Source of the DNA: Nymphaea colorata
Lineage: Eukaryota > Streptophyta > Magnoliopsida > Nymphaeales > Nymphaeaceae
Length of the DNA stretch: 64,000 nt
Reading direction: 5' to 3'
NCBI RefSeq assembly: GCF_008831285.2
Contig: NC_045150.1
Span: forward strand, 8,382,001-8,446,000
Below, piece after piece: positions 11,776-24,379 of the stretch (the first letter of the stretch is position 1; the number at the start of each line of letters is the position of its first letter). The translations under genes were made by a program, and so were the position numbers. The notes below the pieces were generated by a model, which saw nothing but the letters and a program-made list of their open reading frames with translations, searched no databases and was not told the origin of the DNA.

Positions 11776-12363
11776 ATGGATGCAGAGGAGTTCATGGAGC
11801 AGATGGACGGCCTCTGGTTTGTCCACAACATTCTCATGCCTCCTTCTTGCAACTCTGTCTCTGCACCGTTCATGGACGCCGCCACACTCCCAAGAAGCTC
11901 AAGTGAGGAAGAGTCCAAGATCTTGCGTCACCAAACCGAACCTCTTCCATCTCCAGTTGACCAGAGCTACCCCCCTGAATTGCCAGAACCAGAGTCGAAG
12001 CCGACGCCACATCTGGAACATGTCGAAGCGATCACGGCCAGTAGATTGGAGGGGAGGAAGAAGATAAGGAGGAGGAGAAGGGAAGGGATGGTGGGAAGCG
12101 AGAGAGCTGCAGATCTGGAGTTTCAGGAGTTGAAGGGGTTCCTGGACTTGGGCTTCAGCTTTGGTGGAGGGATGGTGGATCAGAGGTTGATATCAATCAT
12201 TCCTGGCTTACAGAGGGAGAGAGGGGCTGAGAGCTCTGTTGGGCTCTATAGACCTTACCTATCCGATGCTTGGTTGTGCAGGATCCCATTTCGTAATGAA
12301 GATGTATCCATGAAGGAGGATCTTAAATCTTGGGCTCATGCTGTTGCATGCAGTGTTAGATAG
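11776..12363 (+). CDS. DUF1685 family protein, single exon
   Basis: The 195-residue protein begins MDAEEFMEQMDGLWF; an in-frame ATG 14 codons earlier (11734) is possible, but the family usually starts near this MDAEE-type sequence. After a Ser/Pro/Glu-rich middle and a basic patch (KKIRRRRREG), the family core follows. It consists of DLEFQELKGFLDLGF, then a glycine turn, DQRLISIIPGLQ and RPYLSDAWL. It ends with DLKSWAHAVACSVR, the usual C terminus, so the gene appears complete without introns. The family is plant-specific and of unknown biochemical function; nothing suggests a signal peptide or membrane segment. It lies tail to tail with the J-domain/ferredoxin gene, 611 bases apart. The same pair sits side by side in Arabidopsis (At2g42760/At2g42750, from memory). 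Confidence 0.85.
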   Translation: MDAEEFMEQMDGLWFVHNILMPPSCNSVSAPFMDAATLPRSSSEEESKILRHQTEPLPSPVDQSYPPELPEPESKPTPHLEHVEAITASRLEGRKKIRRRRREGMVGSERAADLEFQELKGFLDLGFSFGGGMVDQRLISIIPGLQRERGAESSVGLYRPYLSDAWLCRIPFRNEDVSMKEDLKSWAHAVACSVR

Positions 12364-12974
12364 GAAAAGGGTCTCCCTTCACTCTCTAACCTCTCTAACG
12401 ATTCCTTGTCTTTCTTTTTCGTTCTTGCTTTGTTGAGATCATTAGGATTGACCGAATGTGTTCTGAACTGATTCTTTACTAAGTGCTAGTTTCACAAAAT
12501 CTTCTGAATGGACAGCAATTTATAGTCTTAGACACTTGAATAATAAAATTAGGCGTTGTCAACGTTGCAATGTATTTGGGTTCACCGTTTCTCTCCATTA
12601 TATGCAATTTTAAATGACAGTTCGCTCTTGAATGTGGCCTACAAGTATGCCACAGACATACAGTTTGGGTAATTATTCTCAAGATGATGACATAATCATT
12701 TTCTCATTGTTCTTACTTGGTTGTTCTTTAACTACTCCAATCCGGATCCATTAAGCCAAGAGACCGTGGTAGCAGAACATGCCACACAATAGTACGGGTC
12801 AAGTCCACAATATTGAACCGCAAATTTGTTGGCCCACTAAACCAATGAAGAGGGAGAGAGAGATAGTAATCAACTTTATACAATGGTTTTTCTTTTTCAA
12901 CTATACATAAAACAATATGGATTAGTGTACAATATGGACTAGTGTACAATATTTCAACTGCAAATGTTGCCTGC
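12364..12974. other. Convergent spacer between DUF1685 and the J-domain gene
   Basis: It must hold both 3' UTRs. It contains a stretch at 12790-12860 whose complement reads like a decayed tRNA-derived SINE: GGTTTAGTGGGCC followed by GCGGTTCAATATTG. No extra reading frame is convincing. Confidence 0.4.
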
Positions 12975-15900
12975 TCAATCCTTTTTGGACAAGGCTTCTG
13001 GAAGATTGAAAGTTGGCCGCCTATCTGCACCCTTTCTTGAGTACTCTCTCCAACGCCTGGCCGCAGCTGCTGCTCTTTTGGACCTCTCTTGCATCTCTTC
13101 CTCCTCTATTGAAACAAGTCAGCCCGATCAACCACAGAGGATTAGTGACTAACACGGACATTCAATAGCCGGACATCTATTTGCTACCATGATATCAGAC
13201 CAATGCAATGACTAAGACCGGGCCTCGTTCAACATGGTCGTTCCTACTTGCTGATCGAGGGGTGCACTACCACAGTAACCTCTTCCTTCTTTCCTTTTTT
13301 TCTTTCTTTTCGTTTTCTTTTTACAACCATCTTCAATTCCAAGAAATTAATAGGAAGAATTTCGTGAGACCAGTTTCCTCCTTCGACATAAAAGTTTAAA
13401 CTATATGAATCAGACTATATCAGCATCAAGTTTTTTATGGAGTGGAAACACAACTGAGAAGATGACAGAGAACTGCAGCTAGCTCCTTGATTACCAAATA
13501 TATGAGCGCTTCCGCCACCTTTACCTAATATTTTTTTTTTTCGCAATCAAGGAGATAAATGGAGGAGTGCTCTCAGAGTGAAGCAGTGAGAAGACGATAG
13601 AGAAAATGATTCGCAGGGCAGTCTGCTTTTCTAGGTACAAACAATATGCAGCAACTTTTGTTGAAAATTCCCCAGATTAGTTAACGAAGTTTCATCCATG
13701 TGCATAGTTTAAAATGCAACAACTACAAGGTATGATGATAGATATGATGAGACCATGCATAATTTGTAACAAGAAGTATACGAAGAACCACTTCCAAGAA
13801 CTGAAACTTATTATGTCAGAATGGGGTTAGGACTAGGAAGCAATACCTGTATCCTTGTATTTAACAGAATCTTCCCAAAGATTGCTCCAGTACGATTCAG
13901 ACTTGTCAGAAGATTTTTTCTTCATCATTCTGATTTTAGCCTTTTCCTGCAAGTCGAAGATGAAGGTTACAAATTTGGCATTGATAAACCATAAACTAAC
14001 CCATCCTTAGACATATTAGAGTCCCAAAGTCACACTGAAACAGCAGTTCGACTTGCCATAACTTTGTGTTCACTATGTTGATTATCAAATGAAGTCCAGA
14101 ATACTCTAAGATAAAGACCCGTGATTTATTAATTAGGATTCTGCAGGCAACCAGCAAGGTTGGCTGCCTGCGCAGTATCAAACAAACGTGGAGCCTTAGT
14201 TCAGTTATGCTTCCAGAACTTGATTTTCAAATAAGGGATATGATACACATAATATCGCAAGTACATTCCCAGAACCGCCTAATATTTGCTTGCTTTATGT
14301 TAACAATGCATAAGCATCAGCAGGACATAAAATGGAGATGGCCTTCCTTCCTGCTTCTGAATAATTTGATCATGGTTGTCAGCTCCCCAGTTTAAGGACC
14401 AGCATGACATGAAAATTTTAAGTGATTGTGTTCTTTTGCTGCTTATAAATGAGCAGACCATTTTTGCAAGTTCCTTAATTTTCCTTATTCCTCTGGAACT
14501 AGGCAGGCATCAAGACTGATGTGTGTGGCCTGACAGTTTTGCAGTGGCCGAACAAAACTACAAAAAAAGCCAGACACATACCAGGACTTTCATTTGACGC
14601 TTTTCCCACCGGGAACGTGCCTGTCACAGAGATAATCATCATATTAGTCTGCAATAGAAAGATTTCAACACTTGTAGTCATGATATAACCTAAAAACATC
14701 AAAGCTATACTTGTTATGAAAAGCTCTTGTGCAGGAAAATATCAATTTGACTATCTAACCAAAGCTTCTGAAATTATCTAAAGCTTCATGACAATTCTGC
14801 CATCAAGCCCAAGATTCCAGAAAGCCTGATATGCCTCTATGCCAGACAGGTTTCTAATAGGCAGCACATAACAGAATTGGGTTGTCACTGAGCTAATTTT
14901 CGATTGCCTAGGTAGTCAAACACACACCTAGTTGTTCTTGCAGATATTGGATCAAATTGAAGAGAATACCATCTGACTGTTAGGAACCATATTCCTTTTA
15001 TAATGATGTGAAACAAATGCAATAAACTAAGCAACATGAAGATTTAGATTTTGTTAATATGGGTTAAGTATCTGTCATGATCATACCTCATGTCTGGCTA
15101 GCTCCAACTAAAATTCAAAGAACTATTGAACGTCAATAGTGTAGTGGATTGAATATTGTAGATTAATGAGAATTTGATACTCTTCTGCAAACCAAAAAGA
15201 CAATGGCCTAAAATACAATGCAATACTGCAAAAATCCTACCACAAAATGGACAGGCACTCAGCAAGTAATAAAGCTATCATATTACAATGAACCACCAGA
15301 AGCAACAGAAAACCTTAGAGAGGATAAGAAAGCAACCGAAATACTGCAGCTGAGGCAACTGTTATCTATAAGACATTTAGTTCTGGAGGCCAGAATAATG
15401 ATCTTTATTATGGTGTGGATGCCTATTAGGCAGACACATAAGGGTGATAAGAGTGTTAAGCAAAAAGTTACCAAATTCAATGCTTACAACACGGTAATGC
15501 AACCTAGTTAGTTTGCTCATGTACTTAACATATACCAACGGAACAAGGGATCCAACAATGGTTTTAACAGATTCTATAGCCAAACATTAGCGGAAGGATG
15601 AAGATAGTTGCCAGCAGAGAAAAAGTTGGTCATCCACAAGGATAATCATATGATCTTACCATGCCAAAGACATCAAAGGAAGCCCCCATTCCAGAAAGCA
15701 TTAATCCAACCTGTAAATATTAATCGATCACTTCTAGCATCTAGAAAAGCTAGCCAAAAGAAACATCTCAGACTACTATAGCAGTTGCGAAGTTTTCTGG
15801 ACATAATAGGAAACAAAAGTTTCTATGATTATCTGAACTGCCTAATAACAAAAACCAAAAACTTTTGTACAGCATAGCAAAGTAAGCTCAATCACTCCAT

Positions 15901-18900
15901 AATGTCAACCAGCAATACTGTGTCCTATAATTTTTTCAACTTTTCATTTAACTAATGATTTAGATACTGATATAGATCAGTTCTTTGTGATGGATGTTCA
16001 AGACATGGATAAACTTCTACCAATTTATAGACAAGCATTAGTATACATCCTTGATATTTCACCAACAAAAGGATAATCATAGATACAAGTTCCTCAAAAA
16101 TAAAAAGTCAAGGCTCCTATTTCCAATGGCTTTGAAGAATAGTTTGTGTATGTTCATCAAGAACCTCGGATGCTCATAAACATGCACAAACTCAAATACA
16201 TATGTTTTGTATTTCCAACTGTATGTCCATTAAAAATTTGGTTATGAAACTGAAATTAAAAAAACAAAGAAAACATCAGAGAAAAAATTGATGTTCAACA
16301 ATGGATAGGCTTGATACTGGCATGGAGATCTGTGGAAAGATAAAGTGACAATGAATGTTCTGGAACCCTTCAGTGCTTCTTCTTAGTTAAGGATGGAACA
16401 AAAGTCCAAGTGAAAAAGCATAGTCAACATTCTATTCATGAATTTCAAGCTCCTAGTGATAAATGTCAAACAAATTTTGAATGGATAATTGTCCATGGTT
16501 TTACTGTCTGAATTGAATTACGAACATTTCCATTTGAAAATGCCATCCACCACGGACAACGTAAGCACAAAACATGTCAAGGGCTAAATGTGTCAGAAAG
16601 AACACTAGTATTAAAGATATTTTTATCTTACATTTACTCTCTCTGCCCGACGCATCTCATCTTCAAGTAGAGATAGCTGTGCTGCAGAAGTCCAATGAAT
16701 GCAGTCCACTGGGCTGAAAATGCACAAAGAGAAAAAGCTGAATATGGCCCCCACTTCATTTTATCAACTAAATGTTAATTCTTTAATGCACAAGAAGAAA
16801 TACAAATCTAAACCACCAAAGCAGTTTGGCATGTTTATAAGCCAAAATAACAGCATACAATATTGGTAACTTCATAATCCCAGAAGGTTATTTAAAGCAT
16901 GGGTTGAAATATAGTGTTGTCAAATGAGTTCATGGACAAACAATAACAACCATCATAGTATCTTTGGACCCATATCATATGGTGTTAAGTCACTGTTAAT
17001 ATCAATTTATGATATTTTTCATGCCCAAACAGGATATCCACTAACATTAAGCTACCACTACTAATTTGAATAAATGATTTTATCAGTTGTAGACTCATCT
17101 TACATCCAAATACTGCCAAATCCAATTATTCTGATCATTCTACTAATCCAATCAGGTTAGAATTACTTGACTCTTCCACACTTTGTGGCTTGCAGCTTAA
17201 CTCAAAATATGCAAAATAATATCACATCAGGAAAGTGCATAAGTTACAAGCTGAAAGTAAACATATGAAAATTTTATGCATGGATACATTGGATAACGAG
17301 TAAAAGATTTTCTTGGAGAACCATTACAGATGACATGATGTTCTGATATTTGCATGTCTTCATTGAAGAGGCTTTTCAAAATTTTTCAGTGATGCTGAAA
17401 TCTTGAAACTCTAAATTATTGAAGCATCCAACAACAACTTTCCACCTCCAACAGACTTCCTTCATCACCATAAAACCATAAACTTATGTCCAGGTACTGC
17501 TAAATCCAATTATTCTGATCATTCTACTAATCTGATTAGGTTAGAATTACTTGACTCTTCAGACTTTGGGGGTTTCCATTCATCTCAAAATTATGCAAAA
17601 CAAGATATCACATCTGAGTAAGTTACAGGCTCAAAGGAAACATAATAAAAACTTTATGCATGGATAGCATGTAAAAGATTTTCCTGGAGGACCATCTGAA
17701 TCCACTATATATGACATGATGTTCTGAGAGTTGCATGTCTTTGTTCAAGAGGTTCTTCAAATTTTTTACATGATGCTGCTGAGACAATGAAACTCTAACA
17801 TGTTGGAGCATCCAACATCGGCTGCATCTTTCTAAGGACTTCCTTCATCACCAGGAAATTTAGATGGATAAATATTTTTTTTGTGGAAACAATGTCTAGT
17901 AATTTGGTGTTACAATGTCACTGCCACAGGATGTCAAGAGCTTTAATAGAAATTTGTTTTCCTAGATTCTGCATGGCAGGAATCTGCTGGCTCTTTCTAT
18001 TTTGACTAATTTACTGGATATTTAATGCATAAAGTGTCATTTCATGTTAATCACATGCTGTGATTATTGAAGACATATCAACAGGCAATTTAGGTTGCCT
18101 ACAATTGATGTTACAATAAAGATGTTTTAACCACATCAACAAGTTGACCACGTGAAGACTTACCAACTTTCAATAGCTTGTTGGACTAATTCAGTATTCC
18201 CTGATTGAGAGCGAACTCTTGCCCTTCCAAAATCTTCCTCAATCTTGAAAACGTCAGGGGCCAGATTGGCACAATTTTTACAGCCTGTCCAAATCAAAGA
18301 AACGCCCCATGAGAACTTCCTAGCATATTGATCATTCAGAGAATCTACATAAGTGCAAAGCAGGACTAACTAAGATGGCGATTGATCAGGAGAAAGTTTG
18401 GAACTTGACAATATAATTTATTTGTTATGTAGGAGTGTAGGACAAAAGAACAAAATTTGGAGTTGCACATACCTATACAACAGAACTCATCGACAAAAGC
18501 GTGGTCCTTTGGCTTGGAATCATCCAGGAAAGGATTGATTGCCGTTAACGCATACCCATGAATTTCGTCATAAACCATACGTTGCACAGGGTCACTTAGT
18601 ATCTGCCAATTTATTAATAACCAACAAATTTTAAAAGAGAATTTGCACTAAGAAAAATGAGAACAATTATTTCACTTATTAGAACTCACCTCATAAACCT
18701 CATTAATGAACATACAGAAATCGTTTGTCTCAGGATCATTTCCACTCAAGTCAGGATGGCAAGCTTTCATACAATTATAATATGCTTTCTTTATCTCCCC
18801 TGGTGTTGCATCTGGCAACTAATAAGCACAGGCATTGCCATAAAGAGAGGAAATAAAGAATTAGTCTCTCCAGCGCAAGCTAATAATAGATGAAATTCAA

Positions 18901-19920
18901 GGAAGCATATTCAACAATCACCAACAAGAAGGGTATACGTCCCAAGGTAAAAGATCAGATCTTTCTTACAAGATTTTTTGATTTTAAGGTCATGCCCAAA
19001 TTTAACACACATGACTCTGTGACCCCGGGTGAGAGTCGGGAGACAGTTTAGATGGACAAGCCTACAGAACTCAATCAACAAAAATAGCTTCCTATATTGG
19101 CTGTACAGTATAAATGGTTCTCCATCGCTTGGAGAACGCAATAGTTCCATGTTCCTCGCATTGCTTCTACCTTATTTTAAATTGCGTAAAGTAAAAGCAT
19201 CCAGAAAGCATCATCCTACAGTGAGATACTCTTTCAATCGTTTCGCCACTACTGCAGTGGCAAGCTACATGTGAACTTTTGTATGCGCAGTAAACTCATC
19301 ACAAGGCGTCAATGGAAAAAGAAGGAACACAGAGATCTTAAGCCCTTCATTAAAAAAAAAAAAAGGGAAAGATATCTCGATTAGAAACTACCTGTATGTT
19401 TTTTCACTATGCAAGCAAAAGGTACCCATGAAAATTGACGACATGTGAAATCGATTCAAGAAACTTTTCTCTAGGTTCACTCAGGCTGCATGTACAAGTT
19501 TTCCTATTTCTCAAATAATACTGCTCTCACGCAAAATCAATAGAAAATTGCACATAAAGAAAACAAAATACTGCATCGTTAACATTCCCAAGGCCAATTA
19601 TCATTTCCAGATACTACTTTTTACTACAGAACGAATTTCTAAAATCATTTCGTTGTGAAGCATCAGCAATGGAGCAATTGGTCGTACGTAAATAAAAGCA
19701 AACACTGAGCAGAACCTGATTCTGGAGATGACGATCACCGAGTCGAACTGTTGTTCATGAATAAATTGATCATGCAAATGCGTTCTAAGCATTTCAAGTC
19801 AATCAAGTAACTTTTCTATCTATCAATGACCGACTCTACTGTGACTTCACCTAAGCAGCTTAACTCCACTGCGTATTCCACTAGTTCCTCACGGAATCAT
19901 AGGATATATCCATCAACTTC

Positions 19921-19953
<33 letters not shown>

Positions 19954-20171
19954 CATACAACGCCGAGAACGGAGTAATAGTCATCGGCCTCGGGTTCCTC
20001 GGAGACCGAGCTCCCGGTGGCCGCTCTGATGCGCAAGTCCCGGCGACGTCCGTTGGTGATGGGTCGATCTACCGCCGGCCTGAAAAAATTACGGCGAGTT
20101 CCGATGGGAGAAGCGGAACAACTTCTGAATTTGAGGGCGTCCGTGCAGATCGGAGAAAGCAATTGAGCCAT
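12975..20171 (-). CDS. DJC77: Plastid J-domain protein with 4Fe-4S ferredoxin domain (DJC77 type)
   Basis: Nine exons on the minus strand: 19959-20171, 18690-18818, 18473-18602, 18164-18284, 16632-16713, 15660-15710, 14582-14620, 13847-13946 and 12975-13105. All have GT..AG borders and matching phases, giving 331 residues (the Arabidopsis protein is about 340). Residues 1-55 are Ser/Arg-rich without acids, a plastid transit peptide. The J domain runs from about 65 (DDYYSVLGVLPDATPGEIKKAY) with its HPD motif at 92-94, which would stimulate an Hsp70 partner. A bacterial-type ferredoxin domain follows: CIGCKNC, LAPDVFKI, and SCPVDCIHW as the distal cysteine site, presumably binding an iron-sulfur cluster. 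The C terminus is basic and helical (SKRAAAAARRWREYSRKGADRRPTF). In Arabidopsis, J-plus-ferredoxin proteins (DJC76/77/82) are chloroplast proteins. Two G-boxes lie upstream. The splice model is my own manual reading. Confidence 0.88.
17100..17860. repeat. Tandem duplication of about 385 bases inside intron 4 of the J-domain gene
   Basis: Two successive blocks (about 17100-17475 and 17487-17860) share the same order of phrases. These are TACTGC(C/T)AAATCCAATTATTC, a GATCATTCTACTAATC stretch, TTAGAATTACTTGACTCTTC, ATGACATGATGTTCTGA and GACTTCCTTCATCACCA. Many substitutions and small indels separate them, so the duplication is old. It lies within the 1450-base intron and does not touch an exon. 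Confidence 0.8.
19925..19952. repeat. (GA)n microsatellite at the start of intron 1 of the J-domain gene
   Basis: About 14 GA units lie a few bases inside the 5' splice site of intron 1 (exon 1 ends at 19959), reading (CT)n on the transcribed strand. Length change here could affect splicing; this is speculation. Confidence 0.9.
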
Positions 20172-20320
20172 TGGCGGCGATCCCCTCGGCTTCCCCAACA
20201 AAAATTCAATGACAACAAAATCAAAAGCGAGAAAGGTTGCGTTCATGTACAAATATGATCAACGGGGAGGCCTCACCTCCTCCTCCTCCAAAAGCGAGGA
20301 GGCTTCTGGGAGGAACACTC

Positions 20321-20342
20321 TGAAGAGAGAGAGAGAGAGAGA
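20321..20342. repeat. (GA)n microsatellite in the upstream region of the J-domain gene
   Basis: About ten GA units followed by a G run, about 150 bases upstream of the ATG; it reads CT on the gene's strand, typical of plant 5' UTRs. Confidence 0.85.
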
Positions 20343-20554
20343 GGGGGGGGCCACGAAAGACGTTGCGTCAAGCGACCGTTTTCACTGGCAGGCAGGGAAG
20401 GAGGGAACGCAAACGTGTCAGTTACTCCAGGGTGAGATTGCTGACGTGGCGGTCCATTAGCCAGGAGACTCGCAGGAAGAATCTGAGATGTCACTGCCTG
20501 CACCCGGTGGATCCGCCTCCGCAGTGTGTGGAGTCCGTGGACTGGAGAGGACAG

Positions 20555-20593
20555 CACGTGCGGTGCGCGCCGGGGACGCCCCAGTGTCACGTG
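20555..20593. promoter_or_regulatory. Two G-boxes (CACGTG) upstream of the J-domain gene
   Basis: Perfect palindromic CACGTG hexamers lie at 20555-20560 and 20588-20593, in a locally GC-rich island about 400 bases upstream of the start codon. G-boxes bind bZIP and bHLH (PIF, HY5) factors and are common in light-regulated plastid genes. The pair is seen; regulation by light is inferred. Confidence 0.45.
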
Positions 20594-22044
20594 CCGCGGG
20601 AAACTCGAATAAGCGGGTGTATGGTTTTGGTATCAATATTCAAACCCGGACCCGAGTTTCTTTCCGAATCTCCTCCCAATCCGGATGACTTTTTTAGTCT
20701 CTATTTTTTTTCTCTCTTTCTTGTTTTATTAAGGAGTTTTATTCGCAACAGAAAGAAAAAGAGAGGCATGTTGGATCCAACCTATACAATAAACATGAGA
20801 GAAATTTTACCGAAAGTTCGAGCTGAATATCAGGATGTGAATATGTCTGATTTGGATGACATGTTCAAAAGAGTCAGGTATGGAAAAATTTTAATATTTA
20901 ATTAAGAAATTGGGTACAATTCAGATTTAAGAAATAACATTTGATCGAATTGGAATTTGATTTGGATATATATAAATATTTGATCGGACTCTAATTCATA
21001 TGGAATTTAGTTATGAATAAATGTCCTACATTCAATGCTCTTACGTTTTGAAAATTGACATATTCCGTTCAAGATTCGGATTCACCTTCAACACCTTCAA
21101 ATATGAATGCAAAAATTAGATTTGAATCGAATTTAAAGTGTGAGCATCGAAAAAATAGATATAGTTAAGGGTATATCTGATTTGAATTATATGTGAATTA
21201 TAGTTTTTTTCTAAAAGCAGAAAATGTTGTGTCCTGTTCTAGTAAAATCTTTTCCCCCGTGAAAACTTAATAGTTCTAACTCTTTTCCACGTTATCAAAC
21301 ACCTTCCTTTTGGTGCATAATCTTAATTGCAAACGGGTGAAAAGAAATCTGAAGTGCACTGGCAGAGGCACATGTAGGCACAATCCATTTATTTCTACAT
21401 TAATATCTCATGGCAGACTAATTCATAGAATAGTGTCCCTTAACAAGAACTTTCTTGCTCCTTCACTGGCTGTATATCAATTGCATACTGATCTATATAA
21501 CCAAAGAGATACCTTTGCAAATGGTAGTTTTTGTTTTTATTTACTAGATATTTTAGAACATTTATTAGCTAATTTATGAATAAAAAAAGAATATATCTTG
21601 AAAGCAAAGAAATTAACGAGAAGTTTTGAATTCTTTTGCATCCAATCTATCCGAAATTCGTCCATTCATCCAGAAAAGTTCATTAAGAAACACAAAAGGG
21701 TGAGTTAGATTTCAAGGTGCCGGAGGTGAGAAGTTGTCTAGCTAAGCAGGAAAAAGAAGTCACGGAATTGGGTGTGAATCGTTTCATGTTTGATATACGC
21801 ACTCGTTTTGTGGTTTATCTTCTTTAGTTTGTCCCAGGCAGAAGCTCACAAATAAAATTTCTTAATACTAGTACCTGTACTGCCAGGATTTTGGTATTCC
21901 AACATCGTTGGAATCCCATTATTTTTGGAACATAATTTTACGTGGATTTCAATATATATATATATTAAAAATATCATATGGGTTACAACTTTTGTAAGGT
22001 TTTCCGAGCATACTGTAGCTGTGGATGCTATGTTTATGTCTTAA

Positions 22045-22102
22045 GGTGATAGGGCGCAACTTTTAAATTGAAGGGTGATAGGGCGCAACTTTTAAATTGA
22101 AG
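22045..22102. repeat. Perfect 29-base tandem duplication
   Basis: The unit starting GGTGATAGGGCGCAAC and ending AAATTGAAG occurs twice back to back without a mismatch, so it is recent (or an assembly duplication). Confidence 0.9.
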
Positions 22103-23998
22103 GGTGCACTGTTGCTATTCTTGATACCGACACAATTCAGAACCCTGAAGGCATGAAGAATAGAGAGCCTTCGAACCTTGTTTCGAGTGGTGGGATGAAC
22201 CTCTCACTCACCCAAAGGTTTTCCATCTAATATTTTTAATATGAACAAATAAAAATGGGCGTAATTGTGTGCTTATTGAAAAAAAAAAGGACTATGAAGT
22301 GCAAGATTATAAGTTTCATCTCGATACAATTTTTTTTTTTTCACTAAAAATTGTGTGTGCATGCGTGCACGCTATGAAAAGAGTAAAAGTGAGAATATGA
22401 AATTTGTGGCAGATGTGGTGTATCTGTTCAATGAGTGGACCTGCTCTCTTCCAGGAGCCTACAATATCTAAAATAACATGAAGAATATCATTCTTGCATA
22501 GATTGTCCGAGCCTGGGGAGTCATCGATTGACAGTTTCCTTTCACGTATATTATGATGGCGATTGCATTTCTTCTACATTTTCACGGCCAAGAAAAATTT
22601 CTGCTTCCTTTTCTTTTTTCTCCTACAATATTTGTGTGGCAACAATTTCTTTTGGGAGATTCACCGGCGGGCAAGTGGTGGAAAAATCTTGCTGAATAAA
22701 GTGTTCTAATATTTCGTCTCCTCGTCGTTTTCATGCCAAGGATAGTTTTTTCTCTTTTCCCTTTCATTTTCTTTTTCTCTTATAACAAGGATAGTTCTAA
22801 TTTGTTTTTGCGGCGAGAATTCCTTCCCTGGTTTTATCAATGGATGAATGTCACCATGAAACGCTGCCTCCAAATAAATTGATTTTTTTTTTTTATAAAA
22901 ATCTGGTTGCATGGTCGGGAGGTCGCCGTCCTATATGGATAATGCCTTATTTTCTTGAATAAACTTGGATGATTTGTTTAGCAAAGCATTATCAGAATTT
23001 AATTGTTTGGCAAAATATTATCACAATTTAATTTCATACATTAAAATGTCGAAAATGGTTTGAACCAATTAATTATAAATCATTTTAAACGACCAATGTT
23101 TAGCTTTTTTCTATTGGTATCATGCAAACTGTTAGGACCGCTCCCCCTCTGCTCCGTTCCCCCTCTCCCTCTGTGCTCCCGTTCTCCCTCTCCCTCTCTG
23201 CTCTCGTTCCCCTTCTCTCTCTCTCTCTCTCCCTCTACCTCTTTGCTGATATGTTCCCGCTCCCCCTCTCCCTCCTCCTCCGTCTCCATCGGAGCGCGAT
23301 GGGAGAGCGGGGAAAGGGGCCAGGAGGGCGACCCGGCCCAGCCCGATGCCCAGGCCTAAATTTCATGCGTTTTATATAAAAATTTAAAAAAATGATATTT
23401 CGGCTTTTGTCAAAATTTTGAAAACATAACCTCCTTCATGAAAAAAATTTTGACTCCACTCCGATAAAGTTAGAGATTTTATACCAAAGGTGGTTTCCCA
23501 CAAAGTAAACATTAAAAAACAATATGATTGTTGTGTCCATATTACAAATCCATAATGTCATAAAATTTTAAAAGTGTTCTTACGCAAACTTGTAAATAAA
23601 TCTATATTAAGTTGGTTGATAATCAAAAAGTTCACATCCCGTGCAATCCCCCTACTTAAAAGAAAGACAAAATCATAAAAACTAAACCGTGGGTGTAGTA
23701 TGGCTGGTCAGGTTAACCATGTGACAAACCCGAGAAGAGTTAATATATCAATCATTATATATACACTCATATAATTTTGCTGTTTATTACCAGTTCAATA
23801 ATATCGTCTATACTCTACTCGTCTTAAAATTCAGGTTGCTTGATAACTCATGCCATTCTACTTGTTTTAAAAACTAGGCCGCACTAGTCCTAAAAATTAG
23901 TTTGCTTGAGTTTTGTTTTGTATATACACTTGTTCAAACCCACATTAAATGGATGCATGAGAACTCATTTCACTTTTGACTAAAGAACGCCCCTATCA

Positions 23999-24166
23999 GG
24001 TGGGGCGGCAGGCCCTCACTCAGATTTTGAAAATTTATATGTAAATCCAAAAAATAGTTTAACATATATATATATATATATAATTTGAAAATTTTTATTT
24101 CGGCTCTTGTTAAATTTTAAAACTATAGTTTGATTCCTGCCACAAAAAATTGATGGCTTCGCCCCT
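23999..24166. mobile_element. Short non-autonomous element flanked by a near-perfect 9-base repeat
   Basis: The flanks read CCCCTATCA and CCCCTATTA (one mismatch in 9). The element begins 'ggtggggcggcaggccc' and ends 'gatggcttcgcccctg', with an AT-rich body ('tttgaaaatttttatttcggctc'). The same body phrase occurs near 23395 ('atatttcggcttttgtcaaaattt') and 27290 ('ttgaaaatttttagtt', then 'atttcgattttgttt'), so this is one of at least three local copies. Nine-base target duplications are typical of Mutator-like elements. Confidence 0.5.
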
Positions 24167-24379
24167 GCCCCTATTACCAAGCTTTATGAGGACAACAAAA
24201 CAAAAAGTTGGCGCGAGGAAATGACAAGGTCGCGACTTCATTCTTGTTCTCCAGTGTAATTAGCTAGACATCATTCACATTGTCTTTTTATAAACTACCC
24301 ACCGCAGGAAAGAGATTATTCAGTGACTTATATGTACTTTATTCGGAGTTGTCACTCTCAACATATATTTGTCTGGATA

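Noticed and set aside
20363-20905. 180-codon frame on the + strand upstream of the J-domain gene
   Set aside because: It runs through the GC-rich promoter of the minus-strand gene, has no family resemblance and has low-complexity Arg-rich content.
23060-23379. Overlapping frames on both strands rich in Ser/Leu/Pro or Glu/Arg
   Set aside because: They are translations of a (CCCTCT)n low-complexity tract.
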